The notes beneath the pieces are model-generated. The model saw only the letters and a program-made list of their open reading frames with translations. It was not told the origin of the DNA and ran no database searches. A DNA stretch of 5,634 bases from assembly GCA_040756715.1 (NCBI GenBank), contig JBFLYE010000115.1:1-5634 (forward strand), given 5' to 3'. How positions within the stretch are numbered: the stretch's first letter is position 1; each line of letters begins with the position of its first letter. Positions 1-5,408 of the stretch are shown here, piece by piece. The translations under genes and the position numbers were made by a program. Origin of the DNA: a bacterium. Its GTDB lineage: Bacteria; UBA9089; UBA9088.

Positions 1-2
1 AA

Positions 3-134
3 ATAAAGAAAGTGTTTGAAAATATCTTAAAAGAAGCTGAGAAATATGGAATCATATATGATAGTGAGGAAAAGATTTTTAAGTTGAAAAAGCCTGGAAG
101 AGCTATCTTTTCTTTGAATAATGCAGGGAGATAA
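3..134 (+). CDS. C-terminal tail of an unidentified upstream protein (5' partial)
   Basis: An open frame enters from the left edge and runs 43 codons to TAA at 132-134. The visible protein is lysine- and glutamate-rich, looks like an amphipathic helix followed by a short strand, and ends PGRAIFSLNNAGR. The other two forward frames hit stops within the first 20 bases, and the reading joins directly to the next gene in operon style: its stop overlaps the ATG at 121 by 14 bases, or lies a few bases before the alternative starts of that gene. By position it is probably another polysaccharide-cluster enzyme, but no family motif is visible in this tail and I cannot assign a function. The start lies outside the window. 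Confidence 0.55.
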   Translation: MKKVFENILKEAEKYGIIYDSEEKIFKLKKPGRAIFSLNNAGR

Positions 135-603
135 ATATTTGCCTATGTATAGCCCTAATGTAGGAATTGTTTTGAGCCAAATTGAGGAAGGAGATATTGT
201 CCTTGATATCGGAGGCTGGGCATTGCCATTTAATCGTGCTAACTATGTTATAGATATGATGCCCTATGAGTCGCGTGGTAGTTGGAAGGAAGGTTATACC
301 CAGGGGTCTCAGGGTGGTGAGAGAGAGTATTTTGACAGAAAAACATGGATTCAAAGAGATATCTGCGATCGAGCTCCATTCCCCTTTAAAGATAAGTCCA
401 TTGATTATATCATCTGCTCACATGTATTGGAAGATTTGAGAGACCCTATCTGGGTATGCTCTGAAATTAATCGTGTAGGTAAACGAGGCTACATTGAAGT
501 GCCTTCCCGATTGGTAGAGAGTTCCCGTGGAGTGGAGCCTGGGATTGTGGGTTGGTCACACCATCGTTGGTTGATTGATATAGATAAGAAAAGAAAAAAA
601 TAA
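121..603 (+). CDS. Class I SAM-dependent methyltransferase, N-terminal part (frameshifted)
   Basis: This 160-residue reading carries the Rossmann-fold SAM-binding half of a class I methyltransferase. Motif I is VLDIGGW (residues 27-33), the acidic end of strand 2 is VIDMMPY (43-49), then comes RDICDRAPFPFKD (79-91), then the strand-4 region YIICSHVLEDLRDP (96-109) typical of Methyltransf_11-like enzymes. It stops abruptly after WLIDIDKKRKK in an A-rich run, and the rest of the domain continues in another frame (609-917). The start is uncertain. ATG at 121 has no good ribosome site and overlaps the upstream gene by 14 bases. GGGAG at 126-130 sits 8 bases before TTG at 139 and 14 before ATG at 145, and all SAM motifs survive with either later start. 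The probable role is methylation of a sugar or glycan intermediate in the cytoplasm, inferred from its neighbours. Confidence 0.8.
   Translation: MQGDKYLPMYSPNVGIVLSQIEEGDIVLDIGGWALPFNRANYVIDMMPYESRGSWKEGYTQGSQGGEREYFDRKTWIQRDICDRAPFPFKDKSIDYIICSHVLEDLRDPIWVCSEINRVGKRGYIEVPSRLVESSRGVEPGIVGWSHHRWLIDIDKKRKK
594..600 (+). other. A7 slippery run where the methyltransferase frame breaks
   Basis: Seven A residues lie in the arrangement A AAA AAA relative to the upstream frame (codons 595-597 and 598-600 are both AAA), followed at once by the stop TAA at 601-603. A -1 shift here, or one added A, joins the upstream frame to the downstream one without a stop and gives a continuous protein of about 265 residues. 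I see no Shine-Dalgarno-like stimulator just upstream and no evident hairpin just downstream. A real deletion or a sequencing/assembly error in the homopolymer is therefore more likely than programmed frameshifting. Confidence 0.7.
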
Positions 604-608
604 ATTTC

Positions 609-917
609 TTGCATAAATACCACATGGTTCATCGCAGTAAAAAATTCTACTTCCCTGCGTGGTTTCTGTATCACTTGCCTGAGGAGAACAAAGTGCAATG
701 GCTGTTCTGGGAAGACAGTTTTGAATTTGAGGAAAAAATTATTCATGGCACATGGGTTATTGAATCTGAGTTAGAGTCTTTTATTCAGGCAAATAAGCAT
801 CTAGTAGCTCAGATTAAAGCTACTTTGAAGATACGCGATTGGGTTCGATACTATTCACTACAAGGATCAAATGTAATTCGTCGTCTTGTGCGACATGTTA
901 AAAAGAAAGTCTTATGA
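609..917 (+). CDS. C-terminal part of the frameshifted methyltransferase
   Basis: This is the continuation of the preceding methyltransferase in the -1 frame. The frame is open from 588, just after a stop at 585-587. The only formal start is TTG at 609, which has no ribosome binding site, so independent translation is doubtful. It encodes HKYHMVHRSKKFYFP, then VQWLFWEDSFEFEEKI, then a basic C-terminus ending VRHVKKKVL. From memory, related methyltransferases have a segment ending in a WSHHRW-type motif, followed directly by an aromatic and histidine-rich stretch and a WLFWE-type motif. That order is exactly what the two frames give when joined. It ends by overlapping the next gene in an ATGA, which suggests translational coupling. 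It is better read as part of one broken or frameshifted gene than as a separate small protein. Confidence 0.65.
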   Translation: MHKYHMVHRSKKFYFPAWFLYHLPEENKVQWLFWEDSFEFEEKIIHGTWVIESELESFIQANKHLVAQIKATLKIRDWVRYYSLQGSNVIRRLVRHVKKKVL

Positions 918-1462
918 AAAAACTAAATTTAGGCTGTGGTAAGAATCGTTCTATTCCTGATGCGGTAACGGTAGATATCAACCCTGAGATAGGTCCAGAC
1001 ATTGTACATGATCTTAATAAGTTTCCCTGGCCTTTTCCTGATAATGAGTTTCATGAGATCTACTGCTTTGATATCTTAGAGCATTTGGAGGATGTATTGC
1101 TTACGATGGAGGAAATACATCGGATCGGGGTGCCAGGAGGTAAGGTTTTCATCACTACACCTCATTTTTCTTCCCGTAATGCGTTTACCGACCCTACGCA
1201 TCGACACTTTTTTGGTATTCATTCTTTTGATTATTTTTCTATAAATGGGCATCCCGATTATTCAAAATGGAATTTTTATTCTTTTGCAAAGTTTGAAAAG
1301 TTGAAGGTAAAATTGCAATTTGAACACAATTTTATTAATAAATTTATCTGGAGGCTAGCTTACCGTTATCCTGATTTCTGGGAAAGAAGGCTTTCTTGGA
1401 TATTTCCTGCGTGGTTTATGGATATTGAACTAAAGATAATTAAACCTGGAAATCAATTTTAA
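914..1462 (+). CDS. Class I SAM-dependent methyltransferase, small (182 aa)
   Basis: This is a compact class I methyltransferase. Motif I is LNLGCGKN (residues 4-11), the ribose-binding acidic residue is in VDIN (D21), WPFPDNEFHEIYCFDILEHLED (39-60) covers motifs II-III, and GGKVFITTPHF (75-85) is the strand-5 region. THRHFF (95-100) follows and may contribute to acceptor binding. The SAM core starts almost at residue 1 with no room for an N-terminal extension, so the ATG at 914 is well supported. That ATG forms an ATGA overlap with the preceding stop, so it is probably coupled. Its architecture resembles its upstream neighbour, but the two sequences are clearly diverged, so they are not a recent duplication. 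It probably modifies a sugar or glycan intermediate; this is inferred from the adjacent flippase and glycosyltransferases, and the acceptor is unknown. Confidence 0.85.
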   Translation: MKKLNLGCGKNRSIPDAVTVDINPEIGPDIVHDLNKFPWPFPDNEFHEIYCFDILEHLEDVLLTMEEIHRIGVPGGKVFITTPHFSSRNAFTDPTHRHFFGIHSFDYFSINGHPDYSKWNFYSFAKFEKLKVKLQFEHNFINKFIWRLAYRYPDFWERRLSWIFPAWFMDIELKIIKPGNQF

Positions 1463-1468
1463 GAAACA

Positions 1469-2950
1469 ATGGAATTGTTATCAGAAACAAAATTAGGAGA
1501 TAATCTCGTGCATAAAGGGAAAATCCTTGCTTCTGGGGGTATACTTACGATTAGAAATTTGCTTGCAGTTTTTATTTCCATGATTGGAAGTATTTTTATC
1601 GTTAGATTCCTTGGACTTAAGATATATGGACTTCAAAGTATTTCAGTTTTTTTTATTACCTTATTATCGAGTATTGCGGATTTAAGTATTGGTCTTTATT
1701 TGCTTAGAAAGCCCGGGGAGCTAAATGACCAATATCTTAGGGTTGCCTTTAGTCTCTTGCAGTTATTGGCCTGGGTCACTGTCTTATTTGCGATATTTGT
1801 TATTGCACCAATTTCAGCATGGTGGTATGGAAAGAAGGAGCTATTTTGGCTGGTAGCAGGTTGTTCCCTTGCGATTGGTATTGGTGCCTTAGCTAAGGTG
1901 CCCATTGTTCTTATCGAAAGAAATATGGAGTATGGGAAAATCAGCATGTTAGAATTGTCCGCTTTAATAGGCTATTATTTACCGGCAGCGATAGGGGCGT
2001 ATGTAGGGCTGGGAATTTGGGCACTTATTTTAGGTGAGCTTTCTAAATCATTTATTACCACTATGCTCGCATACAAAATAAAGCCTATTCGCATTAGATT
2101 TCACTGGAATAATAGTATCGTAAGAGAGATATTAAATTATGGATTTCCAACCTCTACCGCTGGCTGGGTTTGGGTTCTTTCTGGAGCAATAAATCCCATT
2201 TTGATTGGGAAGATGATTGGATTGGAAGCAGCTGGAATTGTCCGATTAGTTCAAGGAATAATTAGCCAGTTATCCTTCTTTATAAACATAATCTCTCGGC
2301 TATCGTTTAATGTCTTAGGAAAGATTCAAAATGATAAAAAGAGGATCCTGAAGGCAATAGATCAGAGTGCACTTTACAGTTACTTCTTGGTTACTTTCCC
2401 TTTATTTCTCTTTGCCTCAATCAGTTATTGGGCAGTACCTGCATTATATGGAGATAAAAGTCTTCCTGCCGTTCCTCTTTTACTTCTTGCTATTTTACCT
2501 CAGGGTGTCAATATGATTTTTGCTGGACAATCTTTTCTTCTTATGACTATTGGCAAAGCCTCAGAAATGATTAAACTTCATATTATACGGAGTGTAGCAG
2601 TTTGGATTATCTGTTTCTTGCTTATACCAGTAAGTGGCTATTTTGCCCTACCTTTGGCTGATATTATAGTTTTACCAGTATTGTTTATATTACACAAAAA
2701 TGTATCATCTATATATGGCAGACCGAGTTATAGAGAAGCGGTTGTCCTTTTGGTAATTGGTTATTGTTCTGTAGTTTTATCCTCATCGGTGAAAATTCCT
2801 ATTTTAGGTCTCTTGATGTTTATTGTAGCAAACGGTATCTCATTTTTTGTCATTTCGTCAAAATCGAGAAGCGAAATCTTTGAGGCTTTACATCTTTTTA
2901 AAAAGCAATTTGTTAGAGAACCGGTCTGGGTAATTAAAGATCAAAAATAA
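1469..2950 (+). CDS. Wzx-like polysaccharide flippase (MOP superfamily)
   Basis: A 493-residue, very hydrophobic protein with about 12 predictable membrane spans, roughly at residues 24-45, 55-78, 92-115, 124-147, 160-182, 183-200, 228-250, 300-322, 333-358, 370-388, 390-408 and 424-462 (the last possibly two). FIVRFLGLKIYGLQSISVF (43-61) matches the RxLGxxxYG signature after the first span of polysaccharide-export MOP proteins. VLIERNMEYGKISMLE (147-162) resembles the cytoplasmic loop seen in Polysacc_synt_3/WzxC-type members. Length fits the family. It should sit in the inner membrane and move undecaprenyl-linked oligosaccharide outward. The start is uncertain: ATG at 1469 has only a weak ribosome site, whereas GTG at 1508 is preceded by AGGAG (1495-1499) at an ideal 8-base spacing and would shorten the protein by 13 residues before the first span. 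A Wzx role is a family-level inference. Confidence 0.88.
   Translation: MELLSETKLGDNLVHKGKILASGGILTIRNLLAVFISMIGSIFIVRFLGLKIYGLQSISVFFITLLSSIADLSIGLYLLRKPGELNDQYLRVAFSLLQLLAWVTVLFAIFVIAPISAWWYGKKELFWLVAGCSLAIGIGALAKVPIVLIERNMEYGKISMLELSALIGYYLPAAIGAYVGLGIWALILGELSKSFITTMLAYKIKPIRIRFHWNNSIVREILNYGFPTSTAGWVWVLSGAINPILIGKMIGLEAAGIVRLVQGIISQLSFFINIISRLSFNVLGKIQNDKKRILKAIDQSALYSYFLVTFPLFLFASISYWAVPALYGDKSLPAVPLLLLAILPQGVNMIFAGQSFLLMTIGKASEMIKLHIIRSVAVWIICFLLIPVSGYFALPLADIIVLPVLFILHKNVSSIYGRPSYREAVVLLVIGYCSVVLSSSVKIPILGLLMFIVANGISFFVISSKSRSEIFEALHLFKKQFVREPVWVIKDQK
1495..1510 (+). promoter_or_regulatory. Strong Shine-Dalgarno inside the flippase reading, favouring GTG start at 1508
   Basis: AGGAG at 1495-1499 is followed by 8 bases and then GTG at 1508-1510, in frame with the flippase. 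The ATG at 1469 has only an A-rich stretch before it. The site may mark the true start, or serve as a second one. The alternative is chance, since the bases also encode residues of the annotated N-terminus. Confidence 0.45.
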
Positions 2951-4011
2951 TGAAAGTACTCCATATTTTGCCAATGTTTTTCGGGGATTATAAGGGAGGG
3001 GGCGAAAGATACTCCTTAGAATTGGCGAAAGCTATGTCTCAAGTAGTTGAAACAGAGCTAATCAGCTTTTCTGAGAGACCAAGGGTAGAAAAAATAGGTT
3101 CCCTCACCGTTCGCTTATTTAAGCCTTGGTTCTATATCCAGGGTCAAAAAATTAGTCCAGTTTATCTCCCATTTCTTTGGGCTCTTAAAAATGCTGATAT
3201 CATACATTGTTATCAATATCATACATTAACTACCTCTTTGAGTATTTTATGGGGGAAATTATTAAGAAAAAGAGTATTTGTCACGGATTTTGGGGGTGGT
3301 GGATGGGATATGTTTTCCTATCATGGAGGAACATGGCGTTTTATTGATGGCTTTATACATTTGTCAGAGTATGCAGCTGGGTGCTTTTCTAAATATAAGA
3401 CAAGCCATTATATTGTTTATGGAGGTGTAGATATTAGAAAATTCTATCCGTTAAATCTCAACAGAGAAAGAAAAATTCTATTTGTCGGAAGATTACTACC
3501 ACATAAGGGAATACACTATTTAATAGAAGCGGTGGATAGTGATATAACTCTTACCATAATTGGAAGACCTTATTCGCTTGAATATTTCGAATATTTGAAA
3601 AATTTATCCAAAGTGAAAAAAGTTGAGTTTATAATAGATGCAACTGATGAAATTCTTTTGCAAGAGTATAATAAAGCATCTGTTTTTGTGCTTCCTTCGG
3701 TTTATAAAACAATGTATGGAGGCTATACTGAAGTTCCAGAACTTCTTGGTCTGGTTGTTCTTGAGGCAATGGCATGTAAAACACCTGTCATTGTTACAAA
3801 TGTTGCATCTTTACCTGAATTGGTTAAAGATGAAGAGACCGGTTTTATTGTAAAGCCTAACAGCCCTCTTGATTTAAAAGAAAAAATATATAAGCTAATA
3901 AATGAACCTCAAAGAGTTTATGAAATGGGAGAAAAGGCTTATCAATTATTTAGAGAAAAATTTACCTGGAATAAAACAGTAGAAAAGGTATTACAGGCTT
4001 ATGGAAGTTAA
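2950..4011 (+). CDS. Glycosyltransferase family 4 (GT-B fold)
   Basis: A 353-residue retaining-type glycosyltransferase. The N-terminal acceptor domain opens with MKVLHILPMFF and a glycine-rich GGGERYSLELAKAM (residues 16-29). The C-terminal nucleotide-sugar domain begins at about 175 with LFVGRLLPHKGIHYLIEA. The EX7E motif is E264 and E272 within PELLGLVVLEAMACKTPVI, followed by the usual TGFIV and a terminal helical region. Between VLPSVY and the EX7E motif lies an extra stretch containing KTMYGGYTEV, and FGGGGWDMFSYHG (about 115-127) is also distinctive, so this belongs to a recognisable sub-branch of GT4. No signal peptide or membrane span is seen; it should act at the cytoplasmic face, adding a sugar to a lipid-linked chain. 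It starts within TAATG, overlapping the flippase stop by one base, so translation is probably coupled. Donor and acceptor are not readable. Confidence 0.9.
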   Translation: MKVLHILPMFFGDYKGGGERYSLELAKAMSQVVETELISFSERPRVEKIGSLTVRLFKPWFYIQGQKISPVYLPFLWALKNADIIHCYQYHTLTTSLSILWGKLLRKRVFVTDFGGGGWDMFSYHGGTWRFIDGFIHLSEYAAGCFSKYKTSHYIVYGGVDIRKFYPLNLNRERKILFVGRLLPHKGIHYLIEAVDSDITLTIIGRPYSLEYFEYLKNLSKVKKVEFIIDATDEILLQEYNKASVFVLPSVYKTMYGGYTEVPELLGLVVLEAMACKTPVIVTNVASLPELVKDEETGFIVKPNSPLDLKEKIYKLINEPQRVYEMGEKAYQLFREKFTWNKTVEKVLQAYGS

Positions 4012-5170
4012 TAGAAAAAAGATTCTCATAATTCACAATACATTAAGAGGTTGGGGTGTGGAAAGAAATCTAATTTTTATTGGAAAATATGCAGATAAAA
4101 ATATCTTTGAGGTCGCATATCTACTGACCACAGAAAGGCAAAATTCCTCGGAGAACTTTTTTGACAACGAGGTTAAATTACTTTACTTAAAAACTCCCCA
4201 AGTTAGACAAAATAGATATACCTGGATAATAAATCTGATATTGAAATTTATTTATTTGGTGATTTGGCTAAGAAAAAATGGAAAAGATATAGATTATTTA
4301 TTGGTATCGACTCTGGATGAATGTATAATAACTTACATTGCTAAAAAAATTTTAAGTTTGAAGTCAAAGTTTATCGTCTTTCATCAGCTACACTTCTCAG
4401 TAATTGGGAGAGAAAAAAATAATCCATTTTTAAATCTACTCCTTAAAATTATTATTTTGATTGATAAAGACGCTAATGGTATTCTTTGTCTTTCTAAAGG
4501 GATTGCGCAAGACTTAAAAGAAACTCACCATATAAAAACTAAGATTTTTGTGCATCCAAGTTGTGTTGACTTTCAGGAAATTGATGCACTTTCCAAAGAA
4601 ACATTAGATGAACCTTGGCTATTGGAAGATGAAAGAAAGGCTATTATATATGTTGGAAGATTAAGCAACAAGCAGAAAAGAATTGATATATTACTGAAAG
4701 CCATAAACGTAATCAGAGGAAAGGAAGATTTACCTTTTAAAGTTTTAATTATTGGGGATGGAGAAGATCGAACTTTTCTTGAAAAAATGAGTAAAGATTT
4801 TGACTTAGAAGGCATTGTCTATTTCCTCGGTTATAAAGAAAACCCTTACAAATATTATGCAATCTCAGATCTGTTCGTTCTTACCTCAGACTTTGAGGGT
4901 TTTGCAAATGTAATAATTGAGGCAATGGCTTGCGGTTTGCCAATAATTGCTACAGATTGTCCAAGTGGTCCAGCAGAGATTCTTGAAAACGGAAAATGGG
5001 GGATTTTAGTTAAAAGAGGGGATTATATAACTCTTGCCAATAAAATCTTGCATGTTCTTCAGGACGAAGAATTTAATAAAAAGTTGAGAAATAATGCTTT
5101 AATAAGAGTAAGAGATTTTGAGTATAAAAAGGTTTTTGAGGAATTTAATAATTTTATGATAAAATTTTAG
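4001..5170 (+). CDS. Glycosyltransferase family 4 (GT-B fold), second copy type
   Basis: A 389-residue GT-B glycosyltransferase. The N-terminal strand KKILIIHNTL leads to GWGVERNLIFIGKYAD, a variant of the usual GGAER motif. YVGRLSNKQKRIDILLKAI begins at about residue 217 and opens the nucleotide-sugar domain, GDGEDRTFLEKM follows, and the EX7E pair is E299 and E307 in EGFANVIIEAMACGLPIIA. Immediately after comes DCPSGPAEIL, a signature shared with lipid-linked oligosaccharide GT4 enzymes such as the PglJ/PglH type. A hydrophobic stretch at about 77-90 (WIINLILKFIYLVIWL) is probably a membrane-contacting helix rather than a span. Its ATG overlaps the preceding glycosyltransferase by 11 bases in another frame, with only a weak ribosome site, so it likely depends on coupling. 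It differs clearly from its neighbour and so is probably a separate sugar-addition step. Sugar specificity is unknown. Confidence 0.9.
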   Translation: MEVNRKKILIIHNTLRGWGVERNLIFIGKYADKNIFEVAYLLTTERQNSSENFFDNEVKLLYLKTPQVRQNRYTWIINLILKFIYLVIWLRKNGKDIDYLLVSTLDECIITYIAKKILSLKSKFIVFHQLHFSVIGREKNNPFLNLLLKIIILIDKDANGILCLSKGIAQDLKETHHIKTKIFVHPSCVDFQEIDALSKETLDEPWLLEDERKAIIYVGRLSNKQKRIDILLKAINVIRGKEDLPFKVLIIGDGEDRTFLEKMSKDFDLEGIVYFLGYKENPYKYYAISDLFVLTSDFEGFANVIIEAMACGLPIIATDCPSGPAEILENGKWGILVKRGDYITLANKILHVLQDEEFNKKLRNNALIRVRDFEYKKVFEEFNNFMIKF

Positions 5171-5178
5171 AGGGAAAA

Positions 5179-5382
5179 ATGATTCGTACTGAAAAAATTG
5201 AAGAGTGTATTTTATGTGGAAGCAAAGGTAAAGTTTTATATAAAAATTTGGAAGATCGCCTTTTTGGAGCACCAGGTGAATATGGATTTTTAAAATGTCC
5301 AAAATGTAATCTCATTTGGCTCAATCCTCGTCCTGTTAAAGAGGATACTGTAGGGTTTGACGAAATTAGGAACAACTGGTAA
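5179..5382 (+). pseudogene. Zinc-ribbon SAM methyltransferase N-terminus, truncated by an insertion sequence
   Basis: A 67-codon reading starts at ATG 5179 behind AGAGGG (5169-5174), 8 bases after the previous stop. It has a four-cysteine zinc ribbon, CILC at residues 10-13 and CPKC at 40-43, with DRLFGAPGEYGFLKC between and NLIWLNPRPVKED (44-56) after. This is the N-terminal module of a family of class I methyltransferases (Methyltransf_23-like) common in polysaccharide clusters, which normally continue into a full SAM-binding domain of 200 or more residues. Here no SAM motif follows. After about residue 56 the reading passes into the insertion-sequence end and stops at 5380-5382, so the last ten or so residues are probably element-derived. 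The catalytic domain is missing and the product should be inactive as a methyltransferase. The remainder may survive beyond the element, outside the window. Confidence 0.75.
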
Positions 5383-5385
5383 GTT
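5357..5385 (+). promoter_or_regulatory. Candidate transposase promoter inside the element end
   Basis: TTGACG (5357-5362) matches five of six bases of the sigma-70 -35 box. After a 17-base spacer, TAAGTT (5380-5385) matches the -10 box at only three of six. An outward-to-inward promoter in the terminal region is usual for IS3-family elements. The predicted transcript start, about seven bases after the -10 box, is near 5392. The weak -10 makes this tentative. Confidence 0.35.
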
Positions 5386-5387
5386 AG

Positions 5388-5403
5388 TCCTCCGGAAGGA
5401 GGA
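5388..5403 (+). promoter_or_regulatory. Hairpin burying the transposase ribosome binding site
   Basis: TCCTCC (5388-5393) and GGAGGA (5398-5403) are perfect reverse complements separated by GGAA, a GNRA-type tetraloop. The right arm contains most of the Shine-Dalgarno AAGGAGG (5396-5402), which lies 6 bases before ATG 5409. When folded, the ribosome site of the transposase would be paired. A transcript starting near 5392 would lack most of the left arm. The structure is seen in the sequence; its regulatory effect is inferred. Confidence 0.5.
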
Positions 5404-5408
5404 GGCAG

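Noticed and set aside
585-650. Programmed -1 frameshifting as the preferred explanation for the split methyltransferase
   Set aside because: The heptamer fits, but there is no upstream Shine-Dalgarno-like stimulator and no clear downstream stem-loop or pseudoknot. I kept it only as an alternative.
609-917. Independent small protein starting at TTG 609
   Set aside because: There is no ribosome binding site before the TTG, and the sequence completes the upstream methyltransferase fold, so it is a gene fragment rather than a separate gene.
3638-3853. A 71-codon + strand open frame inside the first glycosyltransferase
   Set aside because: It lies wholly within the EX7E region of the GT4 gene in another frame and its translation has no family features.
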